Source: Klebsiella quasivariicola
GTDB taxonomy: Bacteria > Pseudomonadota > Gammaproteobacteria > Enterobacterales > Enterobacteriaceae
Reading direction: 5' to 3'
Assembly: GCF_002269255.1 (NCBI RefSeq)
Contig: NZ_CP022823.1
Span: 1,364,001-1,428,000, forward strand
Length of the DNA stretch: 64,000 nucleotides
Part shown: piece by piece, positions 57,622 through 64,000 of the stretch
Position numbering within the stretch: the stretch's first letter is position 1
Layout: the number at the start of each line of letters is the position of its first letter
Made by a program: the position numbers and the translations under genes
Notes under the pieces: model-generated
The model's input: the letters and a program-made list of their open reading frames with translations, nothing else
What the model was told of the DNA's origin: nothing
Database searches by the model: none

Positions 57622-57810
57622 ATGATGTCATTTATTAAAAGAGCGCTTTTGTGGTTGTTCCAGCAATTAATTTCGCTGTATGCCCCACCGCTTTGCATTG
57701 TCATATTTGCAGTGGTTTTTTTTCAAATTTTCCCTGAGGGGCCGGTTTGGCCTGTTGGTATATTCGCTGTACTTATGATTATTATCTTTGGGCGCTATGT
57801 GAAATGGTAA
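57622..57810 (+). CDS. Small two-helix membrane protein, candidate immunity protein
   Basis: A 62-residue protein (61 if the second ATG at 57625 is used) with an amphipathic N-terminus (FIKRALLWLFQQL) and two strongly hydrophobic helices (PPLCIVIFAVVFFQIF, VGIFAVLMIIIFG) joined by PEGPVWP. No homologue comes to mind. It begins two bases after the 230-aa gene and ends 30 bases before hcp. Small inner-membrane proteins placed like this are typical immunity partners of membrane-targeting T6SS effectors; a holin-like or stability role is also possible. Confidence 0.6.
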   Translation: MMSFIKRALLWLFQQLISLYAPPLCIVIFAVVFFQIFPEGPVWPVGIFAVLMIIIFGRYVKW

Positions 57811-57840
57811 TTCTAACGTTATTTATGATAAGGAAATTGT

Positions 57841-58320
57841 ATGTCTACTCCCGCACATTTATGGCTTGAAGATGAAAACGGTTCTCCGATCATTGGAAGC
57901 TGCATGATGCCAACGCGTCTTGGATCTATTGAGTTAAAATCATTCTCTCATGGTATTACTATTCCAGTTGATCCAAGCTGGGGAAAACTGACAGGTACGC
58001 GTATACATCGTCCTGTGTCGATAGTGAAGGAATTCGATCAGACAACACCGCTTTTGTATCGTGCCGTGTGTGAGGGGCGCCCGATGAAGAAGGCGATTAT
58101 AAAGATGTACCGCATTCTGGAGGCGGGCATTGAGGCTGAGTATTTCAACATCATCCTGGAGAACGTCAAAGTCACTACGGTTGCGCCGTATTTATCACCT
58201 ACTGGTATGAGCAGTACCCACCTGGAAACGCTCGAGATGCGTTATGAGGCGATCACCTGGAAATACATGGACGGAAATATTTACTACCGCGACTCATGGA
58301 ATGACCGTTGTTGTGCATGA
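57841..58320 (+). CDS. hcp: Orphan Hcp, type VI secretion tube protein (TssD)
   Basis: A 159-residue Hcp-family protein: MSTPAHLWLEDENGSPIIGS at the start, FDQTTPLLYRAVCEGRPMKKA in the middle, EAEYFNIILENVKV and HLETLEMRYEAITWKYMDGN late. Hcp hexamers stack to form the T6SS inner tube and carry small effectors in the lumen. No other tss gene, vgrG or PAAR gene is in the window, so this is an orphan copy that would need a T6SS elsewhere in the genome. AAGGA lies eight bases upstream of the ATG. The DNA is poorer in GC than the flanks. Confidence 0.92.
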   Translation: MSTPAHLWLEDENGSPIIGSCMMPTRLGSIELKSFSHGITIPVDPSWGKLTGTRIHRPVSIVKEFDQTTPLLYRAVCEGRPMKKAIIKMYRILEAGIEAEYFNIILENVKVTTVAPYLSPTGMSSTHLETLEMRYEAITWKYMDGNIYYRDSWNDRCCA

Positions 58321-58503
58321 CTCCATTATTTTCACGCAAAAATGCCAGGTATCTCGTAGTAGGTACAATTTTATACATTATTTCAAAATTGAAATTCATA
58401 TTGGCGGGTTTTTTGTGGCCGCCATGCCGGTAAATGTCAAAACCTTCAGCCATAATCCCGCGATACTTCGCCGGGAACAGAGCGGCTCAAAGGTGGACTT
58501 ACT

Positions 58504-59583
58504 ATGCAAATTGGTTTTATCGGCCTCGGCGCGGTGGTGGAAACCGCCTATTTACCGGCGCTGCGCCGCCTGGGATACGCCGTCGACAACTGCTGGGGTT
58601 ATGACCTCGACAGCAGCAGAGCGCTGCCGGGGATCCAGCGCTGCAGTTCACTGTCAGCGCTGCTGGCCAAACCCCTGGAGACGCTTTTCATCACTACCTC
58701 ATCACTCCAGCACCTGCCCGTGCTGGAAAGAGCATTAGCCAGCGGCATCTCCCGTATCGTGGTGGAAAAGCCGATCGTGGCCAACCTTGAGCAGGCCGCC
58801 CGACTGCGGGCGCTGCTGGCGTCGGCTGGGGAGGCCGACCGGGTGCTGGCCCTCGACCACTGGATGGCGCGTGGCTTAGCGCTGAACGCTCCTGGCCCGC
58901 GGTGGCGGGCGGAAGGGGAGGCCAGCCGTCTGCCACCGCCGAACCTCTCTGCGCAGGATATCGTCTGGCTCGAAGGTTATTTACAGGAGCCAAGCGGCTT
59001 TAACGCTGCCGGAGAACCGGTCGCGCTTAATTTTGCCACCGGGGAGCTGGATACCCGGCAGCTGCGTCACCCTGATGGGGTGATCCTCGATATCGGCACC
59101 CATGTCCTGGCGATGCTCCGCGAAACCCTGCATGCCAGCGGAGGCGATACGACGCTGAGCCTTTCCCTTCGGGTGGCGAAAGACCGCCTCGGCCATGACA
59201 TTGCCCCTGGAGATACGGTCACCGCAGAGGGGCAGGCGCATCTGCAGGGAACCCTGGGCACTATCCCGCTCAATATCTGGCTCAACAAATACGCGGGCCC
59301 CGCGGGCGGGCAAAAGGGAATGCGGATAGGGCTGCGAGACGAGCGAATCCTCACTCTCGACCGCTCCCCTGAGGGCGAAGTGGTGACGCTTCACGACGGC
59401 GAGCGGATCCAGCGCTGGATACGGCCAGGGGCGATCTATGCACATTGTCTCGATGAGCAGATCCTCGGCGCGGAGAATCTGTTTATCCGGGCGGCGGACA
59501 GCGTGGCCGGGCTGACGCAGCGCAGGCTTGAGGAAGTGGAAATCCTGCTCCGGCTACAGCAGCAATTACGCGGCCCGCATTAA
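58504..59583 (+). CDS. Gfo/Idh/MocA-family oxidoreductase
   Basis: A 359-residue NAD(P)-dependent dehydrogenase-like protein. The Rossmann start is MQIGFIGLGAVVETAYLPAL, VVEKPIV supplies the family EKP motif, and DIGTHVLAML is the usual catalytic-domain segment (DxGxH). Substrates in the family are sugars, inositols and related polyols; nothing here fixes which. Composition is GC-rich again, so it may not belong to the same transfer as hcp. It sits between hcp and yfgJ, a spot empty in E. coli as I recall. AGGTGG lies upstream of ATG 58504. Confidence 0.85.
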   Translation: MQIGFIGLGAVVETAYLPALRRLGYAVDNCWGYDLDSSRALPGIQRCSSLSALLAKPLETLFITTSSLQHLPVLERALASGISRIVVEKPIVANLEQAARLRALLASAGEADRVLALDHWMARGLALNAPGPRWRAEGEASRLPPPNLSAQDIVWLEGYLQEPSGFNAAGEPVALNFATGELDTRQLRHPDGVILDIGTHVLAMLRETLHASGGDTTLSLSLRVAKDRLGHDIAPGDTVTAEGQAHLQGTLGTIPLNIWLNKYAGPAGGQKGMRIGLRDERILTLDRSPEGEVVTLHDGERIQRWIRPGAIYAHCLDEQILGAENLFIRAADSVAGLTQRRLEEVEILLRLQQQLRGPH

Positions 59584-59632
59584 ACCCGGAACATGATAAA
59601 ATAGGTGCAGATAAACGTTGAAAGGAATGGTT

Positions 59633-59851
59633 ATGGAACTTGATTGCCCTCTGTGCCACGCACCGTTAGATGTCAAAGGCAGCAGCGCGCATTGCGCCCA
59701 GTGCGAAAGGGTATTTACCCTTGAGGCCCGCTGCCCGGAATGCCACCAGCCGCTGGAGGTACTCAAGGCGTGCGGCGCGGTGGATTACTTTTGCCAGCAC
59801 GGGCACGGCCTGATCTCGAAAAAACGGGTGGAATTTATTCCGCTGGTTTAG
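59633..59851 (+). CDS. yfgJ: Zinc-ribbon protein YfgJ
   Basis: A 72-residue protein with two zinc-ribbon halves: CPLCHAPLD...CAQCERVF and CPECHQPLE...YFCQHGHGLISKKRVEF, matching E. coli YfgJ (71 aa). Function unknown. Start ATG 59633 has AAAGGA at 59621-59626. Its 3' end overlaps the convergent xseA end by 17 bases. Confidence 0.93.
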   Translation: MELDCPLCHAPLDVKGSSAHCAQCERVFTLEARCPECHQPLEVLKACGAVDYFCQHGHGLISKKRVEFIPLV

Positions 59852-61226
59852 TGGATGAAGACTTTCTGGCCCGCGTTTTTTTCACCGGCGCGATCTGCTT
59901 CACTTCACTTTCGACCCAGCCGTCTTTCAGGCGGGTGGTGAGCAGATCGCCGGTTTTGACCTGTTTTGTCTGCTTCAGCACCGTACCGTCCCTCACTGAG
60001 GTGACGCTGTAGCCGCGCGCCAGGGTGGCTAAGGGACTCACTGCTTCCAGATGGGTCACCGCGTTGCCAAATCGTTCGCGCCGCTCGCTGAGGCGGCTAC
60101 GCATATTTTCCGCCAGCCGGTATTCCAGCTGCTGGATCCGCGATTGCGCCCGATGGATCCGCGGCTGCGGGTTGTAGTGATTCAGACGCTGAACGGTGCG
60201 CTTTTGCTGCTGCTCGGCGCGCTTAAGCTGCGACTCCACGGCGATGCGCATCCGCTGACGCAGGCGTTCCAGGGCGGTCTGCTGGCGGGCTAACCGTAGC
60301 TGCGGGTGCTGCTGCTGCAGGCGATGGAACAGCTGGGTAAAGCGGCGCTGGCGACTGGCGAGAAAATAGTCCATCGCCATCTCCAGCCGCTGCTGCCCGG
60401 CCTGCAGCTGGCGCAGCAGCTCCTGCTGGTTGCGACTGACGATCTCCGCGGCGGCAGAGGGGGTCGGTGCCCGCAGATCGGCAACAAAATCAGCGATGGT
60501 GACGTCGGTTTCATGGCCGACGGCGCTGACGATGGGGATCTGGCTGGCGAAAATAGCCCGCGCCACCCGCTCATCGTTAAAACTCCACAGATCCTCCAGC
60601 GAGCCGCCGCCGCGCCCGACAATCAGCACGTCACATTCCTGGCGCGCGTTGGCCAGCGCGATGGCGCGCACAATCTGCCCGGGGGCGTCGTCACCCTGGA
60701 CCGCGGTTGGGTAGATGATAACCGGCAGCCCGGGATCGCGGCGCCTGAGGACATGGAGAATATCATGCAGCGCGGCACCGGTTTTCGAGGTGATGACGCC
60801 GACGCAGTGGGCGGGGGAGGGGAGAGCCTGCTTATGTTTTTGCTCGAAAAGTCCTTCCGCCGTTAACTGTGCTTTCAGCTGCTCATACTTCTGCTGCAGC
60901 AACCCTTCGCCGGCGGGCTGCATGCTTTCGACGATAATCTGGTAGTCGCCGCGCGGCTCATACAGGGTGATGTTGGCGCGAACCAGCACCTGCTGCCCGT
61001 GCTGTGGGCGAAACGTCACCCGGCGGTTGCTGTTGCGGAACATCGCGCAGCGCACCTGGGCGTTATCGTCTTTTAAGGTGAAGTACCAGTGGCCGGAGGA
61101 GGGCTGGCTGAAGTTAGAGATCTCGCCGCTGATCCAAACCTGGCCCATTTCGCGCTCAAGCAGCAAACGCACCGTCTGATTGAGGCGGCTTACGGTAAAA
61201 ATTGCGGGGGATTGAGAGGGTAACAT
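59835..61226 (-). CDS. xseA: Exodeoxyribonuclease VII large subunit
   Basis: Catalytic subunit of ExoVII, a single-strand-specific exonuclease working in repair. N-terminal OB-fold (VSRLNQTVRLLLEREMGQVWISGEISNF), the catalytic domain with HCVGVITSKTGAALHDIL, VGRGGGSLEDLWSFNDE and GHETDVTIADFVADLRAPTP, then a long coiled coil rich in Gln/Arg and a C-terminal ARGYSVT segment. It has 463 aa (456 in E. coli). It is divergent from guaB. Confidence 0.97.
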   Translation of the reverse strand: MLPSQSPAIFTVSRLNQTVRLLLEREMGQVWISGEISNFSQPSSGHWYFTLKDDNAQVRCAMFRNSNRRVTFRPQHGQQVLVRANITLYEPRGDYQIIVESMQPAGEGLLQQKYEQLKAQLTAEGLFEQKHKQALPSPAHCVGVITSKTGAALHDILHVLRRRDPGLPVIIYPTAVQGDDAPGQIVRAIALANARQECDVLIVGRGGGSLEDLWSFNDERVARAIFASQIPIVSAVGHETDVTIADFVADLRAPTPSAAAEIVSRNQQELLRQLQAGQQRLEMAMDYFLASRQRRFTQLFHRLQQQHPQLRLARQQTALERLRQRMRIAVESQLKRAEQQQKRTVQRLNHYNPQPRIHRAQSRIQQLEYRLAENMRSRLSERRERFGNAVTHLEAVSPLATLARGYSVTSVRDGTVLKQTKQVKTGDLLTTRLKDGWVESEVKQIAPVKKTRARKSSSTKPAE

Positions 61227-61318
61227 GTGAGCAAGATCAAACTTTAAATCAGCAGGTTATTCAGTCGATAGTAACGCGCTCAGAGGGGATGGCAAGTATT
61301 ATTTGCAAAAAAGGGTAG

Positions 61319-61366
61319 ATGCAATCGGTTACGCTCTGTATAATGCCACGGCAATATTTATCCACC
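61319..61366 (+). promoter_or_regulatory. guaBA promoter with PurR operator and DnaA box
   Basis: ATGCAATCGGTTACGC at 61319-61334 is the PurR-type site known in E. coli guaB (three departures from the ideal consensus). TATAAT is at 61339-61344. TTATCCACC at 61358-61366 matches the DnaA box TTATCCACA at eight of nine positions; DnaA control of gua has been reported in E. coli. Confidence 0.82.
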
Positions 61367-61384
61367 CTGGTCGAGATATTGCCC

Positions 61385-62851
61385 ATGCTACGTATCGCTA
61401 AAGAAGCCCTGACGTTTGACGACGTCCTCCTCGTTCCCGCTCATTCTACCGTTCTGCCGAATACTGCCGATCTCAGCACTCAGCTGACGAAAACCATTCG
61501 TCTGAATATTCCTATGCTCTCTGCAGCCATGGATACCGTAACGGAAGCGCGTCTGGCTATTGCCCTGGCACAGGAAGGCGGCATCGGCTTTATTCACAAA
61601 AACATGTCCATCGAGCGCCAGGCGGAAGAAGTTCGTCGCGTGAAGAAACATGAGTCCGGCGTGGTCACCGACCCGCAGACCGTTCTGCCAACCACCACCC
61701 TGCGTGAAGTGAAAGAGCTGACCGAGCGTAACGGCTTCGCCGGCTACCCGGTGGTTACCGAAGAGAACGAGCTGGTCGGTATCATCACTGGCCGCGACGT
61801 GCGTTTCGTCACCGATTTGAACCAGCCGGTCAGCGTCTATATGACCCCGAAAGAGCGCCTGGTTACCGTACGTGAAGGCGAAAGCCGCGAAGTGGTCTTC
61901 GCTAAGATGCATGAAAAACGCGTTGAGAAGGCGCTGGTCGTGGATGAGAGCTTCCACCTGCGCGGCATGATCACCGTTAAAGATTTCCAGAAAGCAGAAC
62001 GTAAACCGAATGCCTGTAAAGATGAGCAGGGCCGTCTGCGCGTAGGCGCGGCGGTCGGCGCCGGTGCCGGCAACGAAGAGCGCGTAGACGCGCTGGTGGC
62101 CGCGGGCGTTGACGTTCTGCTGATCGACTCCTCGCACGGTCATTCTGAAGGCGTCCTGCAGCGCATTCGTGAAACCCGCGCGAAATACCCGGACCTGCAA
62201 ATCATCGGCGGCAACGTGGCCACCGGTGCAGGCGCGCGCGCGCTGGCGGAAGCCGGTTGCAGCGCGGTGAAAGTGGGTATCGGCCCGGGCTCCATCTGTA
62301 CGACCCGTATCGTCACCGGTGTGGGCGTGCCGCAGATCACCGCTGTTTCCGACGCGGTGGAAGCACTGGAAGGGACCGGTATTCCGGTTATCGCTGACGG
62401 CGGTATCCGTTTCTCCGGCGATATCGCCAAAGCCATCGCTGCCGGCGCGGCCGCGGTGATGGTCGGCTCTATGCTGGCAGGTACCGAAGAATCCCCGGGT
62501 GAAATCGAACTCTACCAGGGCCGTTCTTACAAATCCTACCGCGGAATGGGCTCCCTTGGCGCCATGTCCAAAGGCTCCTCTGACCGCTACTTCCAGAGCG
62601 ATAACGCTGCTGACAAACTGGTGCCGGAAGGTATCGAAGGCCGCGTGGCCTATAAAGGCCGCCTGAAAGAGATCATTCACCAGCAGATGGGCGGCCTGCG
62701 CTCCTGTATGGGCCTGACCGGCTGTGGTACCATTGACCTGCTGCGTACCAAAGCTGAATTCGTACGCATCAGCGGTGCGGGCATTCAGGAAAGCCACGTT
62801 CACGACGTGACCATCACCAAAGAGTCCCCGAACTACCGTCTGGGCTCCTGA
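61385..62851 (+). CDS. guaB: Inosine-5'-monophosphate dehydrogenase
   Basis: Rate-limiting enzyme of GMP synthesis: IMP + NAD to XMP. TIM barrel with a two-CBS insertion (residues about 90-205: VKKHESGVVTDPQTVLP ... MTPKERLVTVREGE), the catalytic Cys in GIGPGSICTTRIV and the flap with RYFQ. It has 488 aa, as in E. coli. Start ATG 61385 (MLRIAKEALTFDD); an upstream ATG lies inside the PurR operator and cannot be real. Confidence 0.98.
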   Translation: MLRIAKEALTFDDVLLVPAHSTVLPNTADLSTQLTKTIRLNIPMLSAAMDTVTEARLAIALAQEGGIGFIHKNMSIERQAEEVRRVKKHESGVVTDPQTVLPTTTLREVKELTERNGFAGYPVVTEENELVGIITGRDVRFVTDLNQPVSVYMTPKERLVTVREGESREVVFAKMHEKRVEKALVVDESFHLRGMITVKDFQKAERKPNACKDEQGRLRVGAAVGAGAGNEERVDALVAAGVDVLLIDSSHGHSEGVLQRIRETRAKYPDLQIIGGNVATGAGARALAEAGCSAVKVGIGPGSICTTRIVTGVGVPQITAVSDAVEALEGTGIPVIADGGIRFSGDIAKAIAAGAAAVMVGSMLAGTEESPGEIELYQGRSYKSYRGMGSLGAMSKGSSDRYFQSDNAADKLVPEGIEGRVAYKGRLKEIIHQQMGGLRSCMGLTGCGTIDLLRTKAEFVRISGAGIQESHVHDVTITKESPNYRLGS

Positions 62852-62856
62852 TTTCT

Positions 62857-62879
62857 TCGCCCGACCTCGCGTCGGGCGA
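62857..62879 (+). other. Hairpin between guaB and guaA
   Basis: TCGCCCGAC (62857-62865) and GTCGGGCGA (62871-62879) form a perfect 9-bp stem with a CTCGC loop, then TTTATTTAC. As it lies inside the guaBA operon it may be a partial terminator or mRNA stabiliser that sets the guaB/guaA ratio. Confidence 0.65.
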
Positions 62880-62918
62880 TTTATTTACTCTGTTTCACTT
62901 GCCTCGGAATTAGCGTCA

Positions 62919-64000
62919 ATGACGGAAAACATTCATAAACATCGCATCCTCATCCTCGACTTCGGGTCTCAGTATACTCAGCTGGTGGCGCGTCGCGTGC
63001 GTGAGCTGGGCGTCTACTGTGAGCTGTGGGCATGGGATGTCACGGAAGCACAGATCCGCGAATTTAATCCAAGCGGCATCATTCTTTCCGGCGGCCCGGA
63101 AAGCACCACCGAAGAGAACAGCCCGCGCGCGCCGCAGTATGTGTTCGAAGCCGGTGTGCCGGTATTTGGCGTCTGCTACGGTATGCAGACCATGGCGATG
63201 CAGCTGGGCGGCCATGTAGAAGGCTCAAACGAGCGTGAGTTTGGCTACGCGCAGGTTGAAGTGGTTAACGACAGCGCGCTGGTGCGCGGTATCGAAGACT
63301 CCCTGACCGCAGACGGCAAACCGCTGCTGGACGTATGGATGAGCCACGGCGACAAAGTCACCGCCATCCCGTCTGACTTCGTCACCGTCGCCAGCACCGA
63401 CAACTGCCCGTTCGCCATTATGGCCAACGAAGAAAAACGTTTCTACGGCGTGCAGTTCCACCCGGAAGTGACCCATACCCGTCAGGGGATGCGCATGCTG
63501 GAGCGCTTCGTGCGCGACATCTGCCAGTGTGAGGCCCTGTGGACCCCGGCTAAAATCATCGACGACGCCGTTGAGCGTATCCGCCAGCAGGTTGGCGACG
63601 ACAAAGTGATCCTCGGCCTCTCCGGCGGTGTGGACTCCTCCGTTACCGCGATGCTGCTGCACCGCGCTATCGGCAAAAACCTGACCTGCGTGTTCGTGGA
63701 CAACGGTCTGCTGCGCCTGAACGAAGCGCAGCAGGTGATGGAGATGTTCGGCGACCACTTTGGCCTGAACATTGTTCACGTTGAAGGCGAGCAGCGCTTC
63801 CTCGATGCGCTGGCGGGTGAAAGCGATCCGGAAGCGAAGCGTAAAATTATCGGTCGCGTTTTCGTGGAAGTGTTCGACGAAGAAGCGCTGAAGCTGGACG
63901 ACGTCAAATGGCTGGCGCAGGGTACCATCTACCCTGACGTTATCGAATCTGCTGCTTCCGCCACCGGTAAAGCGCACGTCATCAAATCTCACCACAACGT
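62919..64000 (+). CDS. guaA: GMP synthase (glutamine-hydrolysing), 3' end cut by window
   Basis: Makes GMP from XMP. The visible 360 codons cover the class I amidotransferase domain with Cys86 (FGVCYGMQTM) and the His/Glu pair in GVQFHPEVTH, then the ATP-pyrophosphatase domain with P-loop LGLSGGVDSSV. The E. coli enzyme has 525 aa, so about 165 C-terminal residues, including the dimerisation part, are missing. Start ATG 62919 (MTENIHKHRILILDFGSQ) is 67 bases after the guaB stop. Confidence 0.97.
   Translation, partial: MTENIHKHRILILDFGSQYTQLVARRVRELGVYCELWAWDVTEAQIREFNPSGIILSGGPESTTEENSPRAPQYVFEAGVPVFGVCYGMQTMAMQLGGHVEGSNEREFGYAQVEVVNDSALVRGIEDSLTADGKPLLDVWMSHGDKVTAIPSDFVTVASTDNCPFAIMANEEKRFYGVQFHPEVTHTRQGMRMLERFVRDICQCEALWTPAKIIDDAVERIRQQVGDDKVILGLSGGVDSSVTAMLLHRAIGKNLTCVFVDNGLLRLNEAQQVMEMFGDHFGLNIVHVEGEQRFLDALAGESDPEAKRKIIGRVFVEVFDEEALKLDDVKWLAQGTIYPDVIESAASATGKAHVIKSHHN

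Noticed and set aside
58321..58503. Possible small gene between hcp and the oxidoreductase
   Set aside because: No frame with a ribosome site and sensible composition. Only weak inverted repeats such as CAATTTT/AAAATTG (58366-58372 / 58385-58391) are present.
61388..62803. About 470-codon open frame antisense to guaB
   Set aside because: Same mirror effect of biased codons; guaB on the plus strand is full length and conserved.

Overview
This window is a chromosomal segment of an enterobacterium very close to Klebsiella (K. pneumoniae complex or a near relative). The core gene order follows the Escherichia coli yfhH-pgpC-tadA-mltF-purL ... iscRSUA-hscBA-fdx-iscX-pepB-sseB ... pbpC-ndk-rlmN-rodZ-ispG-hisS-yfgM-bamB-der ... 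yfgJ-xseA-guaBA block, and most proteins are co-linear with the E. coli K-12 ones as I remember them. The DNA is GC-rich with G/C-ending codons, except for one AT-rich stretch (about 56,620-58,500). No rRNA, tRNA, CRISPR array, insertion sequence or prophage was seen.

Layout. 1-3,200: start of the RpiR-type regulator yfhH (cut by the window edge), pgpC, tadA and mltF. 3,239-7,278: purL with a PurR operator and a terminator. 7,300-11,680: the GlmY small RNA with its sigma-54 control region (three GlrR dyads and an IHF site), the glrK-qseG-glrR operon and glnB. 11,700-14,570: hmp with an NsrR site, and glyA with a PurR site. 14,577-22,000: a yph-type carbohydrate locus (yphA, ROK regulator, DUF5107/TPR protein, aldose epimerase) in which a single MFS sugar transporter sits where E. 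coli has an ABC transporter and a dehydrogenase. 22,080-27,160: hcaT, csiE, then a three-gene metal-transport-like cluster (DUF1007 protein, NicO/RcnA-like permease, unknown membrane protein). 27,200-34,750: suhB, trmJ and the complete isc Fe-S assembly operon. 34,859-39,750: pepB, sseB, a second copy of the unknown membrane protein family, a SUKH-like protein, and sseA. 39,952-47,230: yfhM (bacterial alpha-2-macroglobulin) joined directly to pbpC. 47,387-56,560: ndk, rlmN, rodZ, ispG, hisS, yfgM, bamB, der. 56,600-59,600: accessory insertion between der and yfgJ holding a candidate type VI secretion effector/immunity/Hcp cassette and a Gfo/Idh/MocA oxidoreductase. 59,633-64,000: yfgJ, xseA, guaB and the first two thirds of guaA.

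How the genes work together. Purine and one-carbon supply (purL, glyA, guaB) share PurR-type operators. GlrK/GlrR with QseG controls GlmY, which in E. coli tunes GlmS and hence cell-wall precursor supply. The isc genes build and deliver Fe-S clusters under IscR feedback. yfhM and pbpC form a periplasmic defence and repair pair. rlmN, ispG, hisS, bamB and der are housekeeping genes of translation, isoprenoid synthesis and envelope assembly.

The least explained items are (i) the AT-rich orphan hcp cassette, whose 230-residue upstream protein and 62-residue two-helix partner look like a membrane-acting effector with its immunity protein, and (ii) two unlinked, same-size multi-spanning membrane proteins (26,324 and 37,129) that share a PG(H/Y)(G/S)K motif with the NicO/RcnA permease next to the first of them, at almost the same residue position.
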